Shown here piece after piece: positions 57,939 to 64,000 of a DNA stretch of 64,000 nt; position 1 is the stretch's first letter; the number at the start of each line of letters is the position of its first letter. The DNA lies in the NCBI RefSeq assembly GCF_001858025.1, contig NZ_LZQD01000004.1, positions 341,743 through 405,742 on the forward strand, read 5' to 3'. This DNA comes from Trichormus sp. NMC-1. GTDB lineage: Bacteria; Cyanobacteriota; Cyanobacteriia; Cyanobacteriales; Nostocaceae. The notes under the pieces are model-generated. The model did not search any database. It was not told where the DNA came from and worked only from the letters and a program-made list of their open reading frames with translations. The position numbers and the translations under genes are program-made.

Positions 57939-58313
57939 TCATGTACTAGGCAAATCATCTTCCGATAATGTCTCATCTATGATCATTATCCAAGGTATAC
58001 CGTTATTAACTGGTGAACTAATACTAATTTTGGCTTTGTTAGCAAACCGTTTTAACGTTGCGGCTAAGTAAGGAACGGTAGTCATGATATTCTGGTAACT
58101 TTCAATATTATGACAAACCATGATTAACATCAAAATACCGCTATTGACTTTGAAATACCAATGGCAACTAGATAATAAAATGCGTACCACACTATTACAA
58201 GCTAGGAAAAATCGCTTTTTAGTGACTTCTTCCAGTTGACTGAGCAATAATTCACTGATTTGGGTAGTTTTATAAGAAGGCAAATCATCTGGAGATAGAT
58301 ATGGTTTAGTCAT
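57939..58313 (-). CDS. Small unknown protein, paralogue 1
   Basis: 124 residues, starting MTKPYLSPDDLPSYKTTQIS. It shares its LSPDDLP start, a VRILLSSCHWYFKVNSG centre and an LMLIMVC strand with the 119-residue product at 61111 (ILLSNCQW..KTNS.., LILIIVC). Mixed alpha/beta, no membrane segment. Family and function are not known to me. It lies at the edge of the regulator/ModA cluster. Confidence 0.72.
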   Translation of the reverse strand: MTKPYLSPDDLPSYKTTQISELLLSQLEEVTKKRFFLACNSVVRILLSSCHWYFKVNSGILMLIMVCHNIESYQNIMTTVPYLAATLKRFANKAKISISSPVNNGIPWIMIIDETLSEDDLPST

Positions 58314-58526
58314 AGGATTTCGTCTTTTCTCAAAGGAACAATAGACTGACGTAATCTAAATAATTCCGCATGATTAATTAGTGAGTTACGTCAGATGTTA
58401 AGATATTCCAAAGTGACAACCGTTCACTCCCATACGAATGTTTATATAATTCGTATGTCCTGCACCTCAATTTTCCACATATTTTCTTTAGCAAGTAAGA
58501 TACAAAACTACACCAAGTTTTGTGGT

Positions 58527-58626
58527 TATAGCGGTTCTCGATTGAGTGAAATATAAGAACCCCACCCCCCTCCCCACAAGCGATGAGGGGACTATGATGT
58601 ATCTTATTCAAGTGCATACCGCTATA
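58527..58626 (-). repeat. MITE-like element, family A, copy 2
   Basis: 100 bp, reverse complement of the element at 965-1070, with TATAGCGGT / ACCGCTATA ends. Confidence 0.75.
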
Positions 58627-58638
58627 TTGCCAATAGAT

Positions 58639-58998
58639 TTAAGAACTATGTTCTTGTGCTTCTGTAGTAATCCAAATAAGTTCTAACCACAATTGAGGAT
58701 AATCTGTTTTCAGCCTTGATAAGGGATCACGCAGTAATTTGGTAGCATTTAAACAAACAACTTCAGCTAGTCCTAAATATTTTGCTACTTCTCTGAGTAA
58801 ATTTTTCTCAGCTACTATAGATGCAAAAATTTCATCAGGACAGTAAATCCCAATATACTGCACAGGAGAAACACAAGAATTCATAAAGCAAGAAGTGATT
58901 ACTTTCACATAACAATGCTGTAATAATTCCCATACTCGCGGGTGCATTTCTTCGATAATGGTGTTAAAGTTATCCGCTAATTTTTCTTCAGTAATCAT
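58639..58998 (-). CDS. Small unknown protein, possible distant paralogue
   Basis: 119 residues from ATG 58998, chosen because GGAGAG lies 4-5 nt upstream; the frame is open to 59031. Sequence MITEEKLADNFNTIIEEM, then LLQHCYVKVITSCF and YIGIYCPDEIF, then VVCLNATKLL. The order of Cys, strand and CPD motifs loosely matches the proteins at 57939 and 61111. A 21-bp symmetric operator lies 180 bp upstream. Confidence 0.65.
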   Translation of the reverse strand: MITEEKLADNFNTIIEEMHPRVWELLQHCYVKVITSCFMNSCVSPVQYIGIYCPDEIFASIVAEKNLLREVAKYLGLAEVVCLNATKLLRDPLSRLKTDYPQLWLELIWITTEAQEHSS

Positions 58999-59177
58999 AA
59001 TTCTCTCCATAACTGATGCATAATAGTGCAACCAGGATAAAGAACTTTTTCAGTTCCACAAACCATTAATTGTTGAAAATCTTTTCTACTGCACCTGAAA
59101 ACTCTTCATTGTTAACGGTGCGTTATAGAAATCATCAAAACCGAATTTTCTGGAGAAAACTGTATTTTTTACTACTG

Positions 59178-59198
59178 TTTACCAAATTAATTGGTAAA
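59178..59198. promoter_or_regulatory. Symmetric operator-like site 1
   Basis: TTTACCAA-N5-TTGGTAAA, a perfect 8-bp inverted repeat with a 5-bp spacer. It lies between the small gene ending at 58998 and the regulator starting at 59598. Same architecture as the two sites upstream of modA. Confidence 0.75.
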
Positions 59199-59597
59199 TA
59201 TATGAATTTTCAGCCTGTTTAAAATCCTGAAAAGCTTTTATTTATAAGTATTACAGCTATTACCAACCAATAAAAATTTACTTTTTTGCAAAATATTTTG
59301 CGAGTCGCAAGCAAATTAGCTAAATGTTGTGATATTGTTTGTTTATGGGGAATCAAGAGAGCGAAAGCACAAAAATCATCCCAACAGAAATGATATATAT
59401 TCACCGTGCTTTTGCCTTGGCAGATTTTAGTTAAGAGACTTCCAAATAAAAAATATTCAGTTAATTCTTGTGGGGTATGCATTTTGCCTGCCCTTGAACC
59501 CAGACAGGCTAGAGCCATTATACCACAAGATTGGATAGTTTATTGTTTGGGATTCCCTAAATCCGCTACGGCTTTGAGAAACCAACAGATAAAGCCA
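59199..59597. other. Upstream region of the XRE-PBP regulator
   Basis: No sure gene. A minus-strand frame (59219-59482 from ATG, MHTPQELTEYFLFGSLLTKI) of about 87 codons could encode a small protein, but its C-terminus overlaps no known family. The plus-strand frame extension of the regulator through 59406-59597 is unlikely to be translated. Confidence 0.4.
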
Positions 59598-60731
59598 ATG
59601 AAGCAGGATAGTAGTCTCCGTAATAACTTGAAGTCAATCAGAACCCGTTTAGCCATGAGTCAACAAGACTTGGCAAACCTAGCTGGTGTAACTCGTCAAA
59701 CTATTAGCGGTGTAGAGTCGGGACAATATGCGCCCTCGGTTGAGATTACACTACGTCTGGCTAAAGCATTGGGCTGTCAAGTTGAGCATCTATTCTGGCT
59801 AGAGCGAGATTTACCGGAAATTGAAGCCGTTCTTGCCAAACCTGTTACCGATGATGCACACGTAAGAGTTAGTCTAGCGCGGGTAGGAGGTCAATGGATA
59901 GCTTATCCTTTGATTGGCAAAGATGCCTTTCGCCAAGATATGATTCCCGCTGACGGTGAGGCTCACAGAGAGAGTAACACAAATAAACTGCTTGTCCGAC
60001 TCCTCGACGATAATATGGACTTTCTTTATAACACCGTCGTCATCGCTGGATGTTCCCCTGTGATTTCTCTGTGGGCTAGAGCTACCGAACGCTGGCATCC
60101 CCAACTGCGAGTAAAATATAACTTCGCTAATAGTATGGCTGCATTGCAAAATCTATGCAGAGGTGAAGCGCACATTGCCGGAATGCACCTATATGATTCA
60201 AAAACGGGAGAATATAATACTCCCTTTGTTCGGGATGCTGTGGCTGGAAGGGAAGCCGTTCTCATTACTTTAGGAGTTTGGGAAGAGGGACTGATGGTGC
60301 AATCGGGTAATCCCAAGGGCATCAGCACTTTAAGCGATTTAGTGGCAATGGGAGCAACCATTGTGAACCGAGAAGTAGGTTCTGGAAGTCGGTTGCTTTT
60401 AGAACAAACATTAGAAAAGGAACAAGTTCCATTCCATGCACTCCAAGGCTTTGATCGGATTATTACCAGTCATCAAGATATTGCTCAAGCGATCGCTTCT
60501 GGATTTGCTGATGCAGGTATCAGTACCGCATCTGTAGCAGCGGCTTTTGGGTTAGGATTTATCCCTCTCAGGCGATCGCGTTACGACTTAGTAATTCTCA
60601 AAAAATATCTGGAAGAATCACCAGTACAGCAATTACTTAGCACCTTGGGACATCCTCTAGTTCACTCCCAATTACAAATTCTCGGCGGCTATGACATCAG
60701 CACAATTGGAGAAGTTGTAGCAACAGTTTAA
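59598..60731 (+). CDS. XRE-type HTH regulator with PBP-like ligand domain (probable molybdate sensor)
   Basis: 377 residues from ATG 59598. A Cro/CI-type helix-turn-helix (about residues 10-66: MSQQDLANLAGVTRQTISGV, APSVEITLRLAKALG) is fused to a periplasmic-binding-protein-like domain (about 100-370; PF12727 type), with VAGREAVLITLGVWEEGLMV, VNREVGSGSRLLLEQTL and QDIAQAIASGFADAGIST. Such domains in regulators bind molybdate or tungstate in known examples. modA and matching operator sites close by support that. A longer frame from 59406 lacks family sequence. Confidence 0.85.
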   Translation: MKQDSSLRNNLKSIRTRLAMSQQDLANLAGVTRQTISGVESGQYAPSVEITLRLAKALGCQVEHLFWLERDLPEIEAVLAKPVTDDAHVRVSLARVGGQWIAYPLIGKDAFRQDMIPADGEAHRESNTNKLLVRLLDDNMDFLYNTVVIAGCSPVISLWARATERWHPQLRVKYNFANSMAALQNLCRGEAHIAGMHLYDSKTGEYNTPFVRDAVAGREAVLITLGVWEEGLMVQSGNPKGISTLSDLVAMGATIVNREVGSGSRLLLEQTLEKEQVPFHALQGFDRIITSHQDIAQAIASGFADAGISTASVAAAFGLGFIPLRRSRYDLVILKKYLEESPVQQLLSTLGHPLVHSQLQILGGYDISTIGEVVATV

Positions 60732-60739
60732 ATTTTTCG

Positions 60740-60898
60740 GTATTGCTGAATTGATGTATAGCAGGAGTCAGGAGACGCTTCGCAGACCTATGGCTTACGC
60801 CACGCTGCACTATCGGTTCAGGAGTCAGGACGAAAACCCTCTTTTAGTGGGAGTTTCATTATCAATTGATGTTCTAACCACCCTGTCCACGGCTATAT
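60740..60898 (-). repeat. Repeat family D, copy 2, with associated CAGGAGTCAGGA repeats
   Basis: The part at 60815-60898 is the reverse complement of 37152-37230 (CACCCTGTCCACGGCTATA end). It is preceded by AGGAGTCAGGAGACGCTTCG repeats and a GCGTAGC-type REP fragment. Confidence 0.7.
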
Positions 60899-61110
60899 GA
60901 AATTAGAAAATTCAAAATCTGATAGCGCAGCGTTAGCCATAACTTTGCGTATATAGTTTAGTCTCTTGTTTCGTCTTTGTATTGGTTGGTTGTTAGGGGA
61001 TGGAAAATTTCTCACTCGTTTCTCATTCCCTTTTATCTTCTGCATTTTTGTTAATAGCGTTATTTGTGCTATTAAGGTGAATTTATACTTCAACATCTAT
61101 TTCCACAGCC

Positions 61111-61470
61111 ATGAATAAACATTCTCTTTCTCCAGATGATTTACCACCCTCTCAACTGACATATCTTGATGAGATGTTACTTGAAAATTTAGACGAAGTT
61201 ATTGGCAAATATTTTTATGCAAATTGTGGTCGCATTATCCAAGTATTGTTATCAAATTGTCAATGGTGCATCAAGACTAACTCCTGTGGATTAATTTTAA
61301 TTATTGTTTGCCCTGATAGAGAAATTTATTGGCATATTATCAACGCTATTCCCGATGTTGCTAAAAAGTTAAACCTGTTTTCTCAAAGGGCAATTATTCG
61401 TTTATGTCCATCTATTAATAAAGGTACACTTTGGGAAATCAGTGTGCGTGAAATACCAGCCTATAGATGA
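61111..61470 (+). CDS. Small unknown protein, paralogue 2
   Basis: 119 residues, MNKHSLSPDDLPPSQLTYLD. The centre (VLLSNCQWCIKTNSCGLILI) and the CPDREIYWHIINAIP segment parallel the product at 57939. Both are divergent copies flanking the regulator. It has an alpha/beta pattern without membrane helices or signal. Unknown function. Confidence 0.72.
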   Translation: MNKHSLSPDDLPPSQLTYLDEMLLENLDEVIGKYFYANCGRIIQVLLSNCQWCIKTNSCGLILIIVCPDREIYWHIINAIPDVAKKLNLFSQRAIIRLCPSINKGTLWEISVREIPAYR

Positions 61471-61706
61471 TAGTTAAATGGCTAATATATATTCATTAAC
61501 TTCAATCACAAACTAAATATGACAAAAGGTTATTTTGATTACCTTTATGTTAGATTTTGGTTGATAAAATACTAGCAGTTATCAAGCAGTATTATAGAAG
61601 TTAACAGGTGTTTTATATTATTAAATATATTTGATAAATAAGACATTTTTATAATTTCTATTTTCCTTGATTAACAATAGATAAATCTATATTTATTGTA
61701 AATACC

Positions 61707-62177
61707 ATGCCAAAGCGGATAATTTTAGAAGTAAATAGTTGGTTCAAGAGGGATAGAATTGTCCAAAATTTAGAATTTTTTCAAGATATTATTGTTATCT
61801 CTCTCTGTGTGGGTTTATTTTGTGTGATGCTAATCAGACTAGCAGATATGTTTTTATCCTTTTTGCACCCATTGAATTTACGACAAGTAACATCTGATAT
61901 CTTATTTATTTTGATTCTTGTAGAGTTATTTCGCTTATTACTTGATTATCTCCAAGAACGAAGTATATCTGTAGGTGCAGCGATAGAAATTACTATGGTT
62001 TCTGCTTTACGAGAAGTGATTTTACGCGGAGTTCTCGAAATTCCTCGTGACCAAATTTTTGGAATTTCTGTATTTTTATTAGTTTTAGCAGCGATTTTTA
62101 TCGCTTTACCTTGGATGTCTGGCATTTTGGAAAAAGTCAAAATCAGCAATCACGAAACCGTAGAACCAGAAGCATAA
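61707..62177 (+). CDS. PsiE-family membrane protein
   Basis: 156 residues with four membrane helices (about 26-47, 63-82, 88-108 and 119-140 region). The conserved LVELFRLLLDYLQERSISVG and ALREVILRG segments are typical of phosphate-starvation-inducible PsiE proteins. Physiological role is unclear even in E. coli. It lies between a small unknown gene and modA. Confidence 0.85.
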   Translation: MPKRIILEVNSWFKRDRIVQNLEFFQDIIVISLCVGLFCVMLIRLADMFLSFLHPLNLRQVTSDILFILILVELFRLLLDYLQERSISVGAAIEITMVSALREVILRGVLEIPRDQIFGISVFLLVLAAIFIALPWMSGILEKVKISNHETVEPEA

Positions 62178-62205
62178 TTATAAGTAGTTTAGATTTGAGT
62201 AATTG

Positions 62206-62255
62206 TAGAGACGTTACTCTTCGGAAAGCTGCCGCTATATAAAACGTCTCTACAT
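62206..62255. repeat. GTAGAGACGTT hairpin repeat
   Basis: GTAGAGACGTTACTC...AACGTCTCTAC, a palindromic repeat between the convergent psiE-like and modA genes. A related hairpin lies near 45282. It may act as a two-way terminator. Confidence 0.6.
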
Positions 62256-62294
62256 TGTTGGCATCTTTATAGATGTAGTCTAAGTAGAAAATTA

Positions 62295-63122
62295 TTAAGG
62301 TAGAATAAAACCGTATTTTTTTAATACGATTTTTGCTTCATCACTAAATAAAAATTGAGCAAATTCCTTAGCAGCATTAACATTTTTACTGCGTTTGACG
62401 ACTGCTAATGGATAAATAATTGGCGAGTGATATTTTTCATCGGCTGCAACTACAACTTTAACCTTATTGGAGATTTTGGCATCAGTTTTATAAACTAAGC
62501 CAGCATCAGCATTACCACTTTCTACAGATGCTAAAACTTGACGCACATTATTAGCAAAAACTAGTTTTTGTTTTACCTGGTTCCAAATTTTTAACTTTTC
62601 TAATACTTGTTGAGCATATTGCCCAGCGGGTACGCTTCGAGGTTCACCAATCGCAATTTTTTTGATTTTTTCATCTCTAAGGTTGTAAAAACTAGAGACA
62701 CCAAAAACATTTTTAGGTACAACTAAAACTAGGCGGTTTTTCGCAATGATATTACGAGTAGCGGGAAGCAAATATCCTTTTTGTTCTAAAGAGTCCATTT
62801 GCTTTTTGGCCGCAGAGATAAATATATCCACCGGCGCACCTTGCTCAATTTGCTGCTGCAATGCACCAGAAGAACCAAAATTATAACTAATATTGACGTT
62901 TGCTTTACTTTGTTGGTAAAGGGGCTTAATTTCTTCCAGTACCTCTTTTAAACTGGCAGCAGCTGAAATAAGTAAGTTGGTATTTGACTGTGCTACTACA
63001 GCAGAAGGTGTCAAGCTTGGTAAGCCAATTGCGAGTAGCAAAGTGGCTAACGCTGTCATAATTAATACTAAAATCCGTCTTCTTTTTACTGTTAAACTGC
63101 TATTAGAGTAATTTTTATTCAT
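62295..63122 (-). CDS. modA: Molybdate ABC transporter, substrate-binding protein ModA
   Basis: A 275-residue periplasmic molybdate-binding protein with a signal peptide (about 15-44, cleavage after VVAQ). Ligand-contacting segments are NLLISAAASLKEVLEEI, NFGSSGALQQQIEQGAPVDIF and GNADAGLVYKTDA. Its upstream DNA carries two symmetric operator-like sites. The permease and ATPase genes modB and modC are not in this window. Confidence 0.95.
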   Translation of the reverse strand: MNKNYSNSSLTVKRRRILVLIMTALATLLLAIGLPSLTPSAVVAQSNTNLLISAAASLKEVLEEIKPLYQQSKANVNISYNFGSSGALQQQIEQGAPVDIFISAAKKQMDSLEQKGYLLPATRNIIAKNRLVLVVPKNVFGVSSFYNLRDEKIKKIAIGEPRSVPAGQYAQQVLEKLKIWNQVKQKLVFANNVRQVLASVESGNADAGLVYKTDAKISNKVKVVVAADEKYHSPIIYPLAVVKRSKNVNAAKEFAQFLFSDEAKIVLKKYGFILP

Positions 63123-63169
63123 GAAATTGGCACTCGGTATACTTTTACCATACCAAGATTATCATTATA

Positions 63170-63190
63170 TTTACCAATATAACTGGTAAA
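63170..63190. promoter_or_regulatory. Symmetric operator-like site 2, modA promoter
   Basis: TTTACCA-N7-TGGTAAA, 48 bp upstream of the modA start. Aligns in length and symmetry with the site at 59178. An additional half-site TTTTACCA occurs at 63143. Confidence 0.75.
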
Positions 63191-63264
63191 TCGGTCTTCA
63201 TATCTAAATAATTCTAATTAGAATTGTATCTTATATTACTTTTTTAAGATAAAGCTAGAGCATA

Positions 63265-63285
63265 CTTACCAATTAAATTGGTGAT
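63265..63285. promoter_or_regulatory. Symmetric operator-like site 3
   Basis: CTTACCAA-N5-TTGGTGAT, an imperfect copy of the same 21-bp palindrome, about 95 bp upstream of site 2. Confidence 0.7.
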
Positions 63286-63644
63286 TGTGCGTGCTGCTCT
63301 AAAATCCTATTTGGGAAAAGAGCTTTAAATACAGATGATGTGGTTAAGAAGGAAGATTTAGAAACTCTGCAACAGGAGTTTGCGGATGAATTGTTAGTAC
63401 TGCAGTACTAACAATTCAACAATTCTCTAGTACTACTAAGTTAAATGGGGAAGCTATTTTCCAGTTTTGGGGGTGTGTTTGGTGGATACATTGAAAGTAG
63501 ATACTACCTCGATGCATTCAAAATTGCAATCATCCCAATTTGAAAAATAATAGCGGTAGTTAGTCTTAACCAAGAAAGTACGGCATCATTTTGTTGATTA
63601 TTGGTGCGTTACCACAAGCCTAACGCACCCTACAAATTGGCAGC
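63286..63644. other. Intergenic region upstream of the modA operators
   Basis: Contains a perfect palindrome at 63387-63418. A short open peptide (DDVVKKEDLETLQQEFADEL) precedes it and may be a gene scrap. Confidence 0.45.
63387..63418. repeat. 32-bp perfect palindrome
   Basis: Half-sequence TGAATTGTTAGTACTG followed directly by its exact complement, without a loop. It could be a protein-binding site or a hairpin/cruciform. Confidence 0.85.
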
Positions 63645-64000
63645 TTATTCAAACTTAGTTTCCTGAGTCTGTGCATCAATAACTGCACTCCAATCATCAT
63701 TCTTCACTGCAATTATACTTGTATCCACCCTTTCTGCTTCTTTCAAAAGGGTTGTATCCGCCATTGCTTTTCGCAACTTTAGCTTTTTCTCCTCATAAGC
63801 TTGGCGTTCAGTGTCTGACATCACAGCTTTAGCAACTTCGCCCACCGTACTCGCCCACATTCCCCCCTCACCGGCATTACCGCTGGGAACAGTCTCCAGT
63901 TCTGCTATCCAAGCATCGCGTAAATCTTCCATTTCTTGACGCTTGGGAAATTTGAAAGGTTGCACGCGGACAAAAGCACATTTTTGAGCGCCATTTTGAG
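63645..64000 (-). CDS. Unknown protein, 5' end outside window
   Basis: The frame ends at 63645 and is open to the window edge (118 codons seen). Upstream of the possible GTG start at 63965 the frame continues without stop (GAQKCAFVR), so I treat it as partial. The visible part is charged and helical, with KLKLRKAMADTTLLKEAERV near the end. I recognise no family. Confidence 0.6.
   Translation of the reverse strand, partial: QNGAQKCAFVRVQPFKFPKRQEMEDLRDAWIAELETVPSGNAGEGGMWASTVGEVAKAVMSDTERQAYEEKKLKLRKAMADTTLLKEAERVDTSIIAVKNDDWSAVIDAQTQETKFE

Noticed and set aside
58378-58617. 79-codon minus-strand frame
   Set aside because: Lies over the family A repeat element.
59406-59597. 64-residue N-terminal extension of the XRE-PBP regulator
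   Set aside because: Family sequence starts at the ATG at 59598; the extension is unlike HTH regulators.
1-64000. tRNA, rRNA or riboswitch genes
   Set aside because: None found by eye; small RNAs cannot be excluded.

Overview
The window looks like part of a filamentous, probably nitrogen-fixing-lineage cyanobacterium (Nostocales: Nostoc, Anabaena or a relative). The evidence is the GCGATCGC palindromes scattered through genes, AT-rich intergenic DNA, psbY of photosystem II, the proton-extrusion gene pxcA, a DUF3685/Ycf55-type protein, a DUF1824 protein, XisH/XisI proteins, a PatA-type response regulator, and the heptanucleotide tandem repeats (STRRs) typical of these genomes. No rRNA, tRNA, CRISPR array or complete insertion sequence was found.

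Layout. 0-8 kb: a partial amidase, methionine aminopeptidase, a cupredoxin, a double M16 peptidase and a VOC protein. 7-12 kb: a cyanobacterial hypothetical, a gamma-carbonic-anhydrase-like protein, psbY, folC ending in a 45-copy heptamer repeat, and a solute-binding lipoprotein. 12-17.5 kb: the type IV pilus operon pilM-pilN-pilO-pilQ. 17.5-19 kb: a BrnT/BrnA-like toxin-antitoxin pair beside an xisH/xisI pair. 19-28 kb: HU, a CobD-like aminotransferase carrying an in-frame repeat insertion, an FAD oxidoreductase, a DUF3685 response regulator, a Fur-family regulator and a lipid kinase. 28-39 kb: a cyclase, an MltA/3D-like protein, pxcA, a coiled-coil/TPR protein, a truncated ferredoxin-MBL gene, a nucleotidyltransferase, an acyltransferase, miaB and an MBL-like protein.

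39-47 kb: a large AT-rich membrane protein of unknown function, an xisI pseudogene split by a small transposable element, msrB, a class II glutamine amidotransferase and a PatA-like regulator. 47-51 kb: the sulfate uptake genes sbpA-cysT-cysW (no cysA next to them), with the decayed tail of a second sbpA upstream, then a CcmS-like protein. 51-57.5 kb: an ABC-transporter relic, a prohibitin, a DUF1824 protein, an ABC-F ATPase and a frameshifted two-partner-secretion exoprotein. 57.9-63.2 kb: a cluster with a helix-turn-helix plus periplasmic-binding-domain regulator, ModA, a PsiE-like membrane protein and three small, apparently related unknown proteins. Three copies of the same 21-bp symmetric site lie in it, suggesting one molybdate-type regulon. 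The window ends inside an unrecognised gene.

Non-coding DNA is dominated by repeats: heptamer arrays of different sequence, GACGCGG-type degenerate repeats, and at least four families of roughly 100-bp inverted-repeat (MITE-like) elements, each seen twice. Several repeats touch genes: one splits xisI, two supply or overlap the stop codons of map and miaB, one STRR holds the folC stop codon, and one repeat is translated inside the CobD-like gene.
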